The notes: a model not told the origin generated them from the letters alone. 33,445 nt of DNA from Coleofasciculus sp. LEGE 07092 (GCF_015207375.1 NZ_JADEWY010000077.1:1-33445), one strand, 5' to 3'. Shown: positions 8,866 through 17,598, numbered from the stretch's first letter. Translations and numbers: made by a program.

Positions 8866-9840
8866 CTATCCCCTAGCTCCTCTAAACTGTTCCACCCATG
8901 CAATCACTTGTTTCCCCAACCGCACATTATTGAGCCTATCAATTTCACGAATACCAGTCGGACTAGTAACATTTACTTCCGTAAGATATCCACCAATAAC
9001 GTCAATTCCGACAAAATACAAGCCATCGAGCTGTAACTTCGGCTTCAGCAAAGCACAAATTTTCTGCTCTTGGGGAGTAATCTCGGTGGCAGCGACTCTA
9101 CCACCGACTGCCATGTTACCGCGAAATTCGCTACCCGTAGGAATGCGGTTAACAGCTCCGAGGGGTTCACCGTTGAGTAGAATAATTCGCTTATCCCCTT
9201 CTTTCGCCGCTGGTAGGTAAGCCTGAATCATCACCGGTTCACGTCCCCATTTAGTGCTGATTTCGACTAAGGAGTTAAAATTGCGATCGCCATTTTCCAG
9301 AAAAAGAATACCTTCACCAGCTTTACCCCCTAAGGGTTTGAGAACGGCTGACCCTTTTTCTTTAACAAATTTCTGAATAACAAATTTATCTGAGCTGACA
9401 ATCGTTTCGGGAATAACGTCCTTAAACTGGAGAGCGTACATTTTCTCATTCGCTCTCCGCAGTCCCAATGGGGAATTGATAACTAAGGTGCTTTCGGGGT
9501 TAATGTAGTCAAGAGTATAAGTAGCATAGAGGTACGGAACCGTCACTGGTGGGTCAGTGCGCATAAAAACAGCATCCATATCCTCCAGAGGACGTGATAC
9601 GGCACCCGACACAGTGTACCACCCCTCATCAACCAGCCAACGCCCCTCTACTAGTTCAGCGGGTTTCAGCTTTATCTGTTCCAAAAGTGCCCAAGCCTGA
9701 GTGCTTACAACCGATAATTTTTCAACCTGAGTCACCCAAACTTCGTGACCTGATGCCTGTGCTGCTTCCATGAGCGCCACACTGGTATCGTGACCGGGGT
9801 CAAGCTTCGAGAGCGGGTCAATGATGAAGGCAAATTTCAC
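8866..9840 (-). CDS. gshB: glutathione synthetase
   Basis: ATP-grasp enzyme joining gamma-glutamylcysteine and glycine, the second step of glutathione synthesis in the cytosol. Its 324 aa match the prokaryotic GshB length. Landmarks are FIIDPLSKLDPGHDTS at the N-terminus, VFMRTDPPV, the substrate loop region LKPLGGKAGEGI, RIILLNGEP, and GLYFVGIDVIGGYLTEVNVTSPTG at the metal and ATP site. It lies 99 nt downstream of the glutaredoxin gene on the same strand, an order common in cyanobacteria, so the two probably form a redox operon. Confidence 0.96.
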   Translation of the reverse strand: MKFAFIIDPLSKLDPGHDTSVALMEAAQASGHEVWVTQVEKLSVVSTQAWALLEQIKLKPAELVEGRWLVDEGWYTVSGAVSRPLEDMDAVFMRTDPPVTVPYLYATYTLDYINPESTLVINSPLGLRRANEKMYALQFKDVIPETIVSSDKFVIQKFVKEKGSAVLKPLGGKAGEGILFLENGDRNFNSLVEISTKWGREPVMIQAYLPAAKEGDKRIILLNGEPLGAVNRIPTGSEFRGNMAVGGRVAATEITPQEQKICALLKPKLQLDGLYFVGIDVIGGYLTEVNVTSPTGIREIDRLNNVRLGKQVIAWVEQFRGARG

Positions 9841-9939
9841 ACCAGGAATCCTTTAGATTGATGAGTGGGACAGGGAAATGACAGGGATAGATTTTCGGGG
9901 CATTCTTTTATCACCGACATTCTATAGGTGTCAATTTTG

Positions 9940-10215
9940 TCAACCCCCCGTTGCTGCATTGTTCAGGAGAGAATTGAGTTTGCCTCTATCTTCGAGTGCA
10001 TAGAGGTCATCACAACCACCAATATGTTGGTCATTGATAAAAATTTGCGGCAGGGAACGGCGTCCGTTCGCCCGTTGAGCCATAACTGCCCGCGTCTCTT
10101 CATCGCCGTCAATGGAGTATTCGGTAAAGTCAACGCCCTTTTCTTTGAGCAGCGCTTTAGCTCGAAGGCAGAACGGGCACCAGCTCCAAGTGTAAATTTC
10201 AACTGTTGGTTCCAT
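9940..10215 (-). CDS. grxC: glutaredoxin 3
   Basis: A 91-aa dithiol glutaredoxin that reduces disulfides with glutathione. The active site CPFC is at residues 13-16 and the glutathione-binding SLPQIFIN and GGCDDLYAL motifs are present. The start is the ATG at 10215, which matches the usual N-terminus (MEPTVEIYTW) and has GAGGAG 3-4 nt upstream, a tight but usable spacing. An in-frame ATG at 10239 would add eight residues. The gene comes first in a probable grxC-gshB unit. Its promoter lies in the long gap that holds the CRP-like palindrome at 10377-10392. Confidence 0.95.
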   Translation of the reverse strand: MEPTVEIYTWSWCPFCLRAKALLKEKGVDFTEYSIDGDEETRAVMAQRANGRRSLPQIFINDQHIGGCDDLYALEDRGKLNSLLNNAATGG

Positions 10216-10376
10216 TTTCTCCTCAAGGTCAAGCAACATTTCTTAAATTTTAGATCGGTACTGGACGTAAAAGAATGAGAGTACGATGTTAAATAGATGA
10301 ACAAGTTCTACAAGTCGTGCAAGAGAGATGCTTATCCCATCGCGGAAAGGAGACTCTTCTGCCTTCGACATTCAAA

Positions 10377-10392
10377 AGTGATCCAAATCACA
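10377..10392. promoter_or_regulatory. possible CRP/SyCRP1-type binding site
   Basis: AGTGATCCAAATCACA matches the palindrome TGTGA-N6-TCACA at all half-site bases except the first. It lies about 160 nt upstream of the grxC start, reading on the minus strand, and about 590 nt from the MBL-fold gene. It could control grxC-gshB or an RNA in the gap. This is a sequence match only. Confidence 0.4.
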
Positions 10393-10515
10393 GGGTTTTG
10401 TTGCGTCAAATGCCAGACGGCGTTGACCTGAAACTGATAACTTTAGAACAATAACTGGCATAGTGAGAGTTAGAGACTCTGGAGACTTATACTTAACTCC
10501 TATCAAGGAATTAGC

Positions 10516-10549
10516 ATTAGGTTTCTAACCTGTAACCCTCAAACCTAAT
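10516..10549. other. hairpin with 9-bp perfect stem
   Basis: ATTAGGTTT at 10516-10524 pairs with AAACCTAAT at 10541-10549 across a 16-nt loop. There is no U-run after it, so it is not a typical terminator. It may belong to a structured RNA. Confidence 0.5.
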
Positions 10550-10835
10550 ATTGACTTATCTATATTGTGCAGCTACCACTTGGGTAACTACAGGAAATTA
10601 CCTCTGTTGGATAAGCATTATGAGAAACAGTCTACCGAATCAAACGCAGGTCGTTTCCAGCAGAAATATTTTAATTAGCTGCTGTAAGCTCAACTTTCGG
10701 ATAAAGTAGATTAGCACATCTGGTGTAAAAAAGATTTTGTCTACCCCCCTGTTACAACTTGCGACTCCTAAAATAAGGCTTGATCAAAAATCAAAAGACC
10801 TTAAGGCTTGTAGCCAACCCCCTGCCGATGACTGT

Positions 10836-10848
10836 GGGAGTCACTCCC
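10836..10848. promoter_or_regulatory. 13-nt palindrome, possible operator
   Basis: GGGAGT-C-ACTCCC, perfect, 136 nt before the MBL-fold start codon. No known regulator was recognised. Confidence 0.3.
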
Positions 10849-10983
10849 TCTTTGTAAGGATATTCCTGTTATCTCTGAAATTGGGGGAAACTTAAATAGG
10901 TGGGAATTGGATGAAAAGGACTGCAATCAACCTGGTGAAACGTTACTAATAGACTGCCGAAAAAAGCCTGCAAGGAAAAAATT

Positions 10984-11889
10984 ATGTCTAGTAAGCACAA
11001 CTTATTCAGCATCCATTTTTGGGGCGTTAGAGGGAGTATTGCCTGCCCAGGACCAGAGACAGTCCGCTACGGGGGTAATACTCCTTGTGTAGAAATGCGA
11101 GTCGGTAGCGAACGGCTGATTTTTGATGGCGGCACGGGTTTGCGAGTTTTGGGGCAGTCACTTCTTTCGCAGATGCCGGTGGAAGCGCATTTATTTTTTA
11201 CCCACTCCCATTGGGATCACATTCAAGGCTTTCCCTTCTTTGTTCCGGCTTTTATCAAAGGCAATCGCTTCAACATCTACGGAGCCGTTGCACCAAACGG
11301 TACAACTATTAAACAGCGCCTCACTGACCAGATGCTCCACCCGAATTTTCCAGTTCCCCTACAAGTCATGCAAGCTGACTTGAGATTCAACAACCTCGCA
11401 ATTGGCTCTAAAGTTGAAATTGGTGAAGTTACCGTGGAAAATAAGCTGCTCAACCATCCTGGCGAAGCTGTGGGCTATCGTGTAAGCTGGCGAGGACATT
11501 CTGCTGCCTACATCACGGATACGGAACATCGGCTAGAGGAACTCGATCAAAATGTCTTCAATCTGGTCAACAATGCTGATGTGATGATTTACGATGCCAC
11601 CTACACCGATGAAGAATACTACGGTAGCAAGATGGGTTGGGGGCATTCGACTTGGCAGGAAGGCATCAAGCTCGCCAAAGCCGCTAATGTGAAAAAACTG
11701 GTAATTTTTCACCATGACCCCTTACACAACGATGATTTTCTTGATCGCGTCGGTGAAGAAGCCATTCAACATTTCCGCCATACCATTATGGCTCGCGAAG
11801 GTCTTTCCATTTCCTTGATGGATACTTCCTCCCTACCTAATCCAGTTCCCTCCCAAGAAGCCAAGCTTTCTGTTGAAGCAGTTAACTGA
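10984..11889 (+). CDS. MBL-fold metallo-hydrolase
   Basis: A 301-aa zinc-type hydrolase. The metal motif THSHWDH (H74, H76, D78, H79) is followed by further ligands in LLNHPGEAVGYR, ITDTEH and FHHDPLH. The early GVRGSIACPGPETVRYGGNT segment is typical of a large bacterial group within the ribonuclease Z/phosphodiesterase-like MBL proteins. In some relatives this unit is fused to response-regulator or cyclic-nucleotide domains; here it stands alone. The substrate is unknown. AAGGA lies 7 nt upstream of the ATG. It is followed after 89 nt by ribF. Confidence 0.9.
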   Translation: MSSKHNLFSIHFWGVRGSIACPGPETVRYGGNTPCVEMRVGSERLIFDGGTGLRVLGQSLLSQMPVEAHLFFTHSHWDHIQGFPFFVPAFIKGNRFNIYGAVAPNGTTIKQRLTDQMLHPNFPVPLQVMQADLRFNNLAIGSKVEIGEVTVENKLLNHPGEAVGYRVSWRGHSAAYITDTEHRLEELDQNVFNLVNNADVMIYDATYTDEEYYGSKMGWGHSTWQEGIKLAKAANVKKLVIFHHDPLHNDDFLDRVGEEAIQHFRHTIMAREGLSISLMDTSSLPNPVPSQEAKLSVEAVN

Positions 11890-11978
11890 AGGCAGCAGGC
11901 AGAAATATCTTTCATAACTTCAGACTTCTTGAGTCAAGATCTAGCAATAGACACGTTAAATGTGTAAAGATGTAAAGC

Positions 11979-12995
11979 GTGTGGGTTACTTCTTCTTCAA
12001 CCGCTGCATTAACACCAACTGCTGTTGCCCTGGGAAATTTTGATGGCGTTCACCGAGGGCATCAACAGGTCATTCAACCGATCTTGCAGGAATCGCAAAC
12101 GTCAACCGTAGGCGGCGAGCCAAGTCAGTACGAAGATTTGCGTTTGCCGAGTTCTCAGACCACTGTTCAGAATCAAGTCGAACGGGGAAGAGAGCATATT
12201 TATGCGACAATGGCAACCTTTTATCCTCATCCCCGTGAATTTTTTTCTGGTCAAAAGTGGAAGTTGCTGACACCTCGTTCAGAAAAGGTTCAACAGCTTA
12301 AACTCCTAGGTATTGAACAGCTAGTGTTGCTGCCTTTTGATTGGGAATTGGCTTCTCTGAGTCCAGAGCAATTTGTAGAAAAGATTTTGGTGCAGCAGCT
12401 ACAAGTTACCCATGTGAGTGTGGGAGAAGACTTTCGCTTCGGAAATCGACGAGTCGGAACATCCCAAGACTTGCAAGCGATCGCATCTACCTACGGGGTT
12501 GATGTGACTATCGTACCCTTGCAAATGTCTCTAGGAGAACGGATTAGCAGTTCGTTAATCCGTAAATCCTTAGAACAAGGGGATATGGCTAAAGCCAATC
12601 AACTGCTAGGGCGTTCCTATAGCATTACCGGCGTCGTGGTGAAAGGGCAAAGACTGGGGGCAACTCTAGGATTTCCGACAGCCAACCTCCAGTTACCACC
12701 CGACAAGTTTTTACCCCGGCAAGGCGTGTATTGTGTCCGAGTCTATAACCCCTTACTACCTCCCTCTACATTGGGTGTCATGAATATCGGCATACGCCCC
12801 ACCGTTGACGGCTCTTCCTTGACTGTTGAGGTTCACCTGTTAGATTGGACGGAAGATTTATACGGGCAAGTATTAACCGTGAGTTTAGAGCAGTTTTTGC
12901 GACCCGAACAAAAGTTTGCTTCCCTAGAGTCCCTCAAGGCTCAAATTCAGACAGACTGCGCAGCCGCCAGAGCTTTTTTTGAGCATAAGGGTTAG
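11979..12995 (+). CDS. ribF: bifunctional riboflavin kinase / FAD synthetase
   Basis: Makes FMN and FAD from riboflavin. The N-terminal nucleotidyltransferase domain has ALGNFDGVHRGHQQVI, FYPHPREFF, GEDFRFGNRR and ISSSLIRKSLEQGD. The C-terminal kinase domain has GRSYSITGVVVKGQRLGATLGFPTANL and GVMNIGIRPT. The length, 338 aa, is slightly above the usual 310. The excess is a low-complexity insert at about residues 35-72 between the two parts of the nucleotide-binding fold (rich in Ser, Gln and Glu). The start is a GTG at 11979. No strong ribosome site was seen. Confidence 0.95.
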   Translation: MWVTSSSTAALTPTAVALGNFDGVHRGHQQVIQPILQESQTSTVGGEPSQYEDLRLPSSQTTVQNQVERGREHIYATMATFYPHPREFFSGQKWKLLTPRSEKVQQLKLLGIEQLVLLPFDWELASLSPEQFVEKILVQQLQVTHVSVGEDFRFGNRRVGTSQDLQAIASTYGVDVTIVPLQMSLGERISSSLIRKSLEQGDMAKANQLLGRSYSITGVVVKGQRLGATLGFPTANLQLPPDKFLPRQGVYCVRVYNPLLPPSTLGVMNIGIRPTVDGSSLTVEVHLLDWTEDLYGQVLTVSLEQFLRPEQKFASLESLKAQIQTDCAAARAFFEHKG

Positions 12996-12999
12996 GGAA

Positions 13000-13036
13000 T
13001 GGAGAGATAGGGAGTGGGGAATGGGGAATAGGGGAT
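13000..13036. repeat. G-rich STRR-type tandem repeat between ribF and moxR
   Basis: Irregular 7-nt units of the form GGGGAAT/GGGAGTG fill most of the 52-nt gap. Similar units appear at 20101-20120 and 18403-18416. Confidence 0.6.
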
Positions 13037-13047
13037 AATCTACCAAT

Positions 13048-13956
13048 ATGAGAGAACGAATTGAACAGCTAACAGAAAATCTCGGTCGTACTATTGTCGG
13101 TAAAGCCGATGCGATTCGCTTGGTGCTGGTGGCGTTCCTGTCTGGGGGACACGCCTTGCTAGAAGATGTTCCTGGTGTTGGAAAAACGCTGCTGGCTAAA
13201 TCCTTGGCTCGTTCCCTTGACGGGCGGTTTCAGCGAATTCAGTGTACACCCGACCTGCTGCCTGCTGATATCACTGGTACGAATATTTGGAATCCGAACA
13301 GCCGTGAGTTTGAATTTCTTCCTGGTCCTGTATTTGCTAATATTCTGCTGGCGGATGAAATCAATCGGGCGACACCTCGCACCCAGTCGGCTTTGTTGGA
13401 GGTGATGGAAGAGCATCAGGTTACAGTGGATGGCGTGTCTCGCCTGGTTCCCCAGCCATTTTTTGTGATTGCCACTCAAAATCCGATTGAGTACCAGGGG
13501 ACTTTTCCCTTGCCAGAGGCTCAAATGGATCGCTTCACCCTATCCCTATCTCTAGGCTATCCCACTCCGGCAGAGGAACTCCAGATGCTACAGCGACATC
13601 AGGAAGGCATGATGGTTTCAGAACTCAAACCTTGTATTTCGACAGAGGATGTTTTGGAGTTACAGCGTCTTTGCCGTCAGGTGAAGGTAGAAACCTCGTT
13701 GCAAGAGTATATTCTGAGTTTGATACGAGCCTCCCGCGAAGCCGAAGATGTCATGTTGGGGGTTAGTCCACGGGGCACCGTCACCTTACAGCGTGCTGCT
13801 CAATCCTTAGCGTTTCTAGAAGGTCGAGAGTATGTGATTCCCGATGATATCAAGTTTGTGGCACCTCATGTCCTGTCTCACCGTCTCATTCCCACGGGGG
13901 GGCGTCAAGCTAAACCGATTGTTGAGCAGCTTTTGCGTTCCGTATCTATTCCTTAA
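13048..13956 (+). CDS. MoxR family AAA+ ATPase
   Basis: A 302-aa ATPase of the MoxR group, thought to act as a chaperone in assembling protein or metal-cofactor complexes, often with VWA-domain partners. Walker A is GVGKT at residues 43-47 and Walker B is LLADE with D103/E104. Sensor 1 is IATQNP, followed by GTFPLPEAQMDRF and the C-terminal lid with SPRGTVTLQRAAQSLAFLEGR. No VWA or DUF58 partner follows. The next gene is a diheme cytochrome starting 20 nt after the stop, so the two may be co-transcribed. Confidence 0.93.
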   Translation: MRERIEQLTENLGRTIVGKADAIRLVLVAFLSGGHALLEDVPGVGKTLLAKSLARSLDGRFQRIQCTPDLLPADITGTNIWNPNSREFEFLPGPVFANILLADEINRATPRTQSALLEVMEEHQVTVDGVSRLVPQPFFVIATQNPIEYQGTFPLPEAQMDRFTLSLSLGYPTPAEELQMLQRHQEGMMVSELKPCISTEDVLELQRLCRQVKVETSLQEYILSLIRASREAEDVMLGVSPRGTVTLQRAAQSLAFLEGREYVIPDDIKFVAPHVLSHRLIPTGGRQAKPIVEQLLRSVSIP

Positions 13957-13976
13957 CTACAATATGTTGAGTTCGG

Positions 13977-14549
13977 ATGAGGTCAAAGCGTGTGAGGTCA
14001 ATTATTCAACGGCGAAAGCGAGGACGTTCGGCTGCCGTGTTGTTAATGTTGCTGATGGTTTGGAGTATCTTGCTGGGATGGGGCATGGCGTTAGCGTTGA
14101 ATGCGGCGGAAAAACCAAATGTGATCGCCCAAGGAACACCCGTAGCACTCGGTACGGTTGACTATGTTCCAGAACGCTACCAGACTGGATTAAAACTTTA
14201 CTTGGAAAACTGTGGGAGTTGCCATGTTGCCCTGCCACCGGAAGTCATGCCTACAGATACTTGGCGGACTTTGTTGTTAGAGCCAGAACAGCATTACGGA
14301 CAGCAGCTAAAGCAAATTTCCCGTCCCTTCATCTTTATCGTCTGGGATTATCTGCGAGCATTCTCCCGTCCTTTAGTACAAGAGGAGCAAACTCCCTTTC
14401 GCTTGACACAATCTCCTTATTTTAAGGCGTTACATCCACGAGTAGAGTTGCCGCGAACGGTAAATGCGACTAGCTGTGTTAGCTGCCACCAAAATGCGCG
14501 TGACTATGATTACCGCACGTTAACTGCGGAGTGGGAAGACTCGCCGTAG
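13977..14549 (+). CDS. membrane-anchored diheme cytochrome c
   Basis: A 190-aa protein with a basic N-terminus and one membrane segment (about residues 19-42), followed by a periplasmic or lumenal domain. It has two CxxCH heme sites: CGSCH at 79-83 and CVSCH at 167-171. The pattern of distant heme sites with YFKALHPRVELP between them fits the diheme cytochrome c (DHC) family of cyanobacteria. Its electron partners are unknown. It may serve in transport to oxidases or photosystem I. It lies 20 nt after the MoxR gene on the same strand. Confidence 0.85.
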   Translation: MRSKRVRSIIQRRKRGRSAAVLLMLLMVWSILLGWGMALALNAAEKPNVIAQGTPVALGTVDYVPERYQTGLKLYLENCGSCHVALPPEVMPTDTWRTLLLEPEQHYGQQLKQISRPFIFIVWDYLRAFSRPLVQEEQTPFRLTQSPYFKALHPRVELPRTVNATSCVSCHQNARDYDYRTLTAEWEDSP

Positions 14550-14648
14550 GAGGAATGACACTGGTTCATATGAGGAAATAGAAAAAACGCTACAAATTTT
14601 GTGTAGAGAGGTAGCATATTATGTATCTACAGGTTTATGATGCCTAGC

Positions 14649-15269
14649 TCACAGCTTTTGGATTTGACTGGCGGCTATGACCTGGGATACGGTTAACTTC
14701 AGCTCTGGGAAAGTACCAGAGATAATTGAGTCAGAGTTATTAAACCGTTGGGATTGGTATTGACCATCAACTAATTGATAAACAAAAATTGAGGGGACTT
14801 TGGGATTACCAAGATAAGTTCTAGAAGCGATCGCTAAATAGTCTACAATCCAATATTCGGGAATACCAAGCCTTTGATACTCATCCAGCTTGTCAACATA
14901 ATCGTCTTCCCAATTCGTTGAGGCGACTTCTACAGCAAGTTGGATGGGTTCAATCAGCGCTCCGTAGGCAAATACATTACTGTTCCATAAAGCATCACTG
15001 ACTACGCTCACATCAGGATTTCTGCCGCGTTCTTCACCATCAACGGTAACTGTTTTGACCACTATATCCTTGTCAACGATATAATCAAGTCCTAAACGGT
15101 CTTTTTCTCGGTCGAAACACCTGACGAGATATCGTGCTACATTCTTATGCGCTCTGGTTGGCTCCACTTGTACAATTTCCCCATTCACAAGTTCGTAAAT
15201 TCCATAACCATCGGGGTACTGTTTGAGAAACGCCTCAAACGTTAGTTTTTTTAGTGTACTAATCGTCAT
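14649..15269 (-). CDS. Uma2 family endonuclease (DUF820)
   Basis: A 206-aa protein of the Uma2 family, which has a PD-(D/E)xK nuclease-like fold and is strongly multiplied in cyanobacteria. Visible parts are TFEAFLKQYPDGYGIYELVNGEIVQVEP, then NPDVSVVSD (catalytic Asp), then IQLAVEVASTNWEDDYVDKLDEYQRLGIPEYWIVDY (catalytic Glu, then Lys). The biological role of these proteins is unproven; a link to mobile elements has been suggested. It ends 99 nt from the diheme cytochrome gene, convergent with it. Confidence 0.9.
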   Translation of the reverse strand: MTISTLKKLTFEAFLKQYPDGYGIYELVNGEIVQVEPTRAHKNVARYLVRCFDREKDRLGLDYIVDKDIVVKTVTVDGEERGRNPDVSVVSDALWNSNVFAYGALIEPIQLAVEVASTNWEDDYVDKLDEYQRLGIPEYWIVDYLAIASRTYLGNPKVPSIFVYQLVDGQYQSQRFNNSDSIISGTFPELKLTVSQVIAASQIQKL

Positions 15270-15299
15270 AAAGCCTCCTGTATAGACAAATCATTTAGG

Positions 15300-16262
15300 C
15301 TAGCTATAGCCCAGCAGTAGTACAATTCCACCAACTGCTACCAAAACTCCCAAAACGGCTCTAATTGTTACAACTTCTCCTAGGGCGACAAGAATTGGTA
15401 ATACAAATAAAGGACTGGTGGTTATCAGCGTTTGGGCAATTCCTGCTGCTGTATATTTGAGCGCCGTTTGTTGCAACCAAATTGCCAGGTAAGTCCCCGC
15501 AAAGGCAGCGAAGAAAATTGCTGTTAATGCCCGCCTCGATGGTAGCGCTTTGAGGTGTAAACCTTGGTGTTCAGTCTTGTCATTGGTTGGCGAAGAAGCA
15601 GGGGAAGTCCATCTTTTAACCGCAAGTTGGTATAGGAGTGTCGAGGGGAATAAAATCACCACACCTGCACTCAACCGCAAGAGAGCTGCCCAGAGAGGGC
15701 TAATCGCTGCCTGGGTTAGTGCTGCCCTCGATAGAACAGCACCGCTTGCTTGGGCTAGTGCTGCCAAAATGCCAAAGCCAATTCCTCTCAGAAGCTGTTG
15801 TTGCCTGATTGTAGAACCGGGTACTCGTTCAGCAATAACCCAAGCAACGCCCAGAATAGTCAACACAATGCCGCACCAAGCATTGATAGGGAGTTTTTCC
15901 CCTAAGAAAATCAGCGCCAAGATTGCCACTAAGGGCGGTGCGAGGGTTTCCATCAGTAGGGCGCGACGCGCTCCCAAGCAATTTAAGGCGGCAAAATAAG
16001 CGGTGTCTCCTAAGGCGATACCCACTGCACCACTGAGTAGTAGCAGTCCGCAGGCAGTGATGTCGAGTGAGAGGAGGGGTTTACCTGTAATGAGGAGGGT
16101 AAGCAGGATTAACGCGATCGCGATCGCTCCTTTCATCAAGTTCAGTTGAACAGGTGGGTATGAACGCCCCAAACGTCCATAAACTACCGTAGACACTGCC
16201 CACAATCCAGCAGCACCTAAAGCGGCTAGTTCTCCTTTAAATTCTGCAATCGAGACATTCAT
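15300..16262 (-). CDS. EamA/DMT superfamily transporter
   Basis: A 320-aa inner-membrane protein with about ten helices arranged as two EamA repeats: the first from GELAALGAAGLWAVSTVVYG, the second from GFGILAALAQASGAVLSR. It is a likely exporter of metabolites such as amino acids; the substrate cannot be told. A soluble loop of about 30 residues (RWTSPASSPTNDKTEHQGL) interrupts the second half. It lies 30 nt downstream of nothing co-directional except the Uma2 gene that follows it, so both could share a transcript. Confidence 0.88.
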   Translation of the reverse strand: MNVSIAEFKGELAALGAAGLWAVSTVVYGRLGRSYPPVQLNLMKGAIAIALILLTLLITGKPLLSLDITACGLLLLSGAVGIALGDTAYFAALNCLGARRALLMETLAPPLVAILALIFLGEKLPINAWCGIVLTILGVAWVIAERVPGSTIRQQQLLRGIGFGILAALAQASGAVLSRAALTQAAISPLWAALLRLSAGVVILFPSTLLYQLAVKRWTSPASSPTNDKTEHQGLHLKALPSRRALTAIFFAAFAGTYLAIWLQQTALKYTAAGIAQTLITTSPLFVLPILVALGEVVTIRAVLGVLVAVGGIVLLLGYS

Positions 16263-16457
16263 GAACCTGTCAACCTATCCGGGAAACATTACCCATTATT
16301 ATGCGGTTGGCACGTCACAAGAGAAGAATTCAGGAGTTCAGGAGCAGAAAAAATCAACTCTGATAAAACTTTCCGCTTTCAGACTTGGGTACTGCCACCC
16401 ACTGTTTTTTATAGCCTTTAGATTGGGTTACAAATCCTACCCTAAACATGATTTTCA

Positions 16458-16484
16458 TTAGCACTCCACCTCAGTGAGTGCTAA
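16458..16484. promoter_or_regulatory. CIRCE operator (HrcA binding site)
   Basis: TTAGCACTC at 16458-16466, nine-nt spacer, GAGTGCTAA at 16476-16484. This is a perfect match to the CIRCE heat-shock operator. No groES/groEL is present here. The nearest genes are the 116-aa protein starting at 16641 (plus strand) and the DMT transporter starting at 16262 (minus strand). Confidence 0.9.
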
Positions 16485-16545
16485 CTCTATAGACAGAGAA
16501 GCAACTCAGCTTTAAACATCCAAATAATCCTTAAGGCTGATAAAA

Positions 16546-16574
16546 TTGTAAATTTTTTGTGAAATGTTCATAAT
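16546..16574 (+). promoter_or_regulatory. candidate sigma70-type promoter
   Basis: TTGTAA, 17-nt spacer, CATAAT, ending 66 nt upstream of the 116-aa gene and about 60 nt downstream of CIRCE. The region is AT-rich, so a chance match is possible. A promoter upstream of or overlapping CIRCE would be needed for direct HrcA repression. Confidence 0.35.
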
Positions 16575-16640
16575 GTTCAATTCCATAGTGAAATTATGAT
16601 TAAAATTATTGTAAAGTACAGAAATTAGAGGTGTGCCAGA

Positions 16641-16991
16641 ATGAAATACACGTTTGAAATTCTGGGGATATCTCCCGTTTTAGAGTTTTTTAACTATCAA
16701 CAGACATTCAATCAGAACAAACCGGCAACTGGAATTGAATACCTGGGAACCTATCAATGTACCCTAGATGCTTTTATTGAATCGGTTGAAACTGTTCAAC
16801 CACAAGAAGATTGGGACATGGATCGGGTCGTAAAGACAGTCATTCAATTCTGGATAAATCACTCCGAGCGCATTGGCTATTGGAAAGGGCGATTAAACGA
16901 TGCGGGTGAACAAAACCTATTAGTGTCGAGAGTCGCTGACATCAAGTCCTTGAAAGCTCAGTTTGATTCTTTGCTAGGAGAAAATCCGTAG
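16641..16991 (+). CDS. unknown 116-aa protein behind a CIRCE operator
   Basis: Family not recognised. It is a soluble, acidic protein with no signal peptide: KYTFEILGISPVLEFFNYQQ at the start, a helical middle (DRVVKTVIQFWINHSERIGYWKGRL) and a coiled-coil-like end. AGAGG lies 9 nt before the ATG. Its only marked feature is position: the first plus-strand gene after a perfect CIRCE site (157 nt upstream), which suggests heat or stress induction through HrcA. It is flanked by non-coding DNA on both sides and stands alone. Confidence 0.75.
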   Translation: MKYTFEILGISPVLEFFNYQQTFNQNKPATGIEYLGTYQCTLDAFIESVETVQPQEDWDMDRVVKTVIQFWINHSERIGYWKGRLNDAGEQNLLVSRVADIKSLKAQFDSLLGENP

Positions 16992-17139
16992 AGAAATTCC
17001 TAGGGCAGCGTGACGGAAATAAGTAACCAGCTAAAATCCTCCTTGTCCCCCTTGTCTCTCTTGAAGTAGTCAAAAACTGCTGCCAAGATGCACCAGGCTC
17101 ATATCCCAATCTCGGTTATTTGTCTGCGAATTCTGCTGG

Positions 17140-17499
17140 TTAAACGTTAGGTTCTGGCTCAGAAGACTCTTCTGAGTTTAGTATCAGACTATGTTCTAAA
17201 TACTCTATCCTTTTCTGCTGATTGGTAATCTGTTGAGCCTGTTCGCTTGATGCTTTCTCTAGCCGTGTAATTTTTTTCTGATGACTGGCGATTTTCCAAC
17301 TTCTCTTAATGATTGCAGGCATTGAGACTAATAAGCCGACTAAAATCCCGACGACTAGCGTCAAAACCAGTACTAATGCCAGAGAACCCTCCAATTGCCA
17401 GAACCACACGCTAATGGTGATAGGAACAGCATTCTGGAGTGCAAAGATTATTGCAGATATGGCGATGATGCCAGCCAAAATAAGGAATAATCGCAGCAT
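17140..17499 (-). CDS. LapA domain (DUF1049) membrane protein
   Basis: A 119-aa protein with two N-terminal membrane helices (about residues 3-22 and 39-63) joined by the LapA-type segment FALQNAVPITISVWFWQLEGSLALV. A cytoplasmic coiled coil follows (KKITRLEKASSEQAQQI...) with an acidic tail. In enterobacteria LapA/LapB affect envelope lipopolysaccharide assembly. In cyanobacteria the role is not established. It is divergent from the PRC-barrel gene across a 99-nt gap. Confidence 0.85.
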   Translation of the reverse strand: MLRLFLILAGIIAISAIIFALQNAVPITISVWFWQLEGSLALVLVLTLVVGILVGLLVSMPAIIKRSWKIASHQKKITRLEKASSEQAQQITNQQKRIEYLEHSLILNSEESSEPEPNV

Positions 17500-17598
17500 T
17501 GCAAGCTAAAATCTATATACACAAAGTTAAGCGATCGTTCTCATAACAGGCAACGCTCGCGGTGAGTTGTCTACAGGATACCCTAAGAGAGGTGTTTG

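Larger units (their letters stand above)
10216..10983. other. long non-coding gap between divergent grxC and the MBL-fold gene
   Basis: About 770 nt without a convincing gene; one short ORF at 10907-11092 mostly overlaps the next gene in another frame. It holds a CRP-like palindrome (10377-10392), a hairpin with a 9-bp stem (10516-10549) and a 13-nt palindrome (10836-10848). The length and the stems leave room for a non-coding RNA, but no known RNA family was recognised. Confidence 0.6.

Noticed and set aside
8810-9220. 136-aa plus-strand frame
   Set aside because: It runs antisense through gshB, with no ribosome site and a composition explained by the gshB codons.
10907-11092. 61-aa frame ahead of the MBL-fold gene
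   Set aside because: Over half of it overlaps the MBL-fold coding region in another frame; the leader part shows no conserved-looking protein.
16261-16461. 66-aa frame between the transporter and CIRCE
   Set aside because: It has no ribosome site, no recognisable protein features, and ends inside the CIRCE operator.
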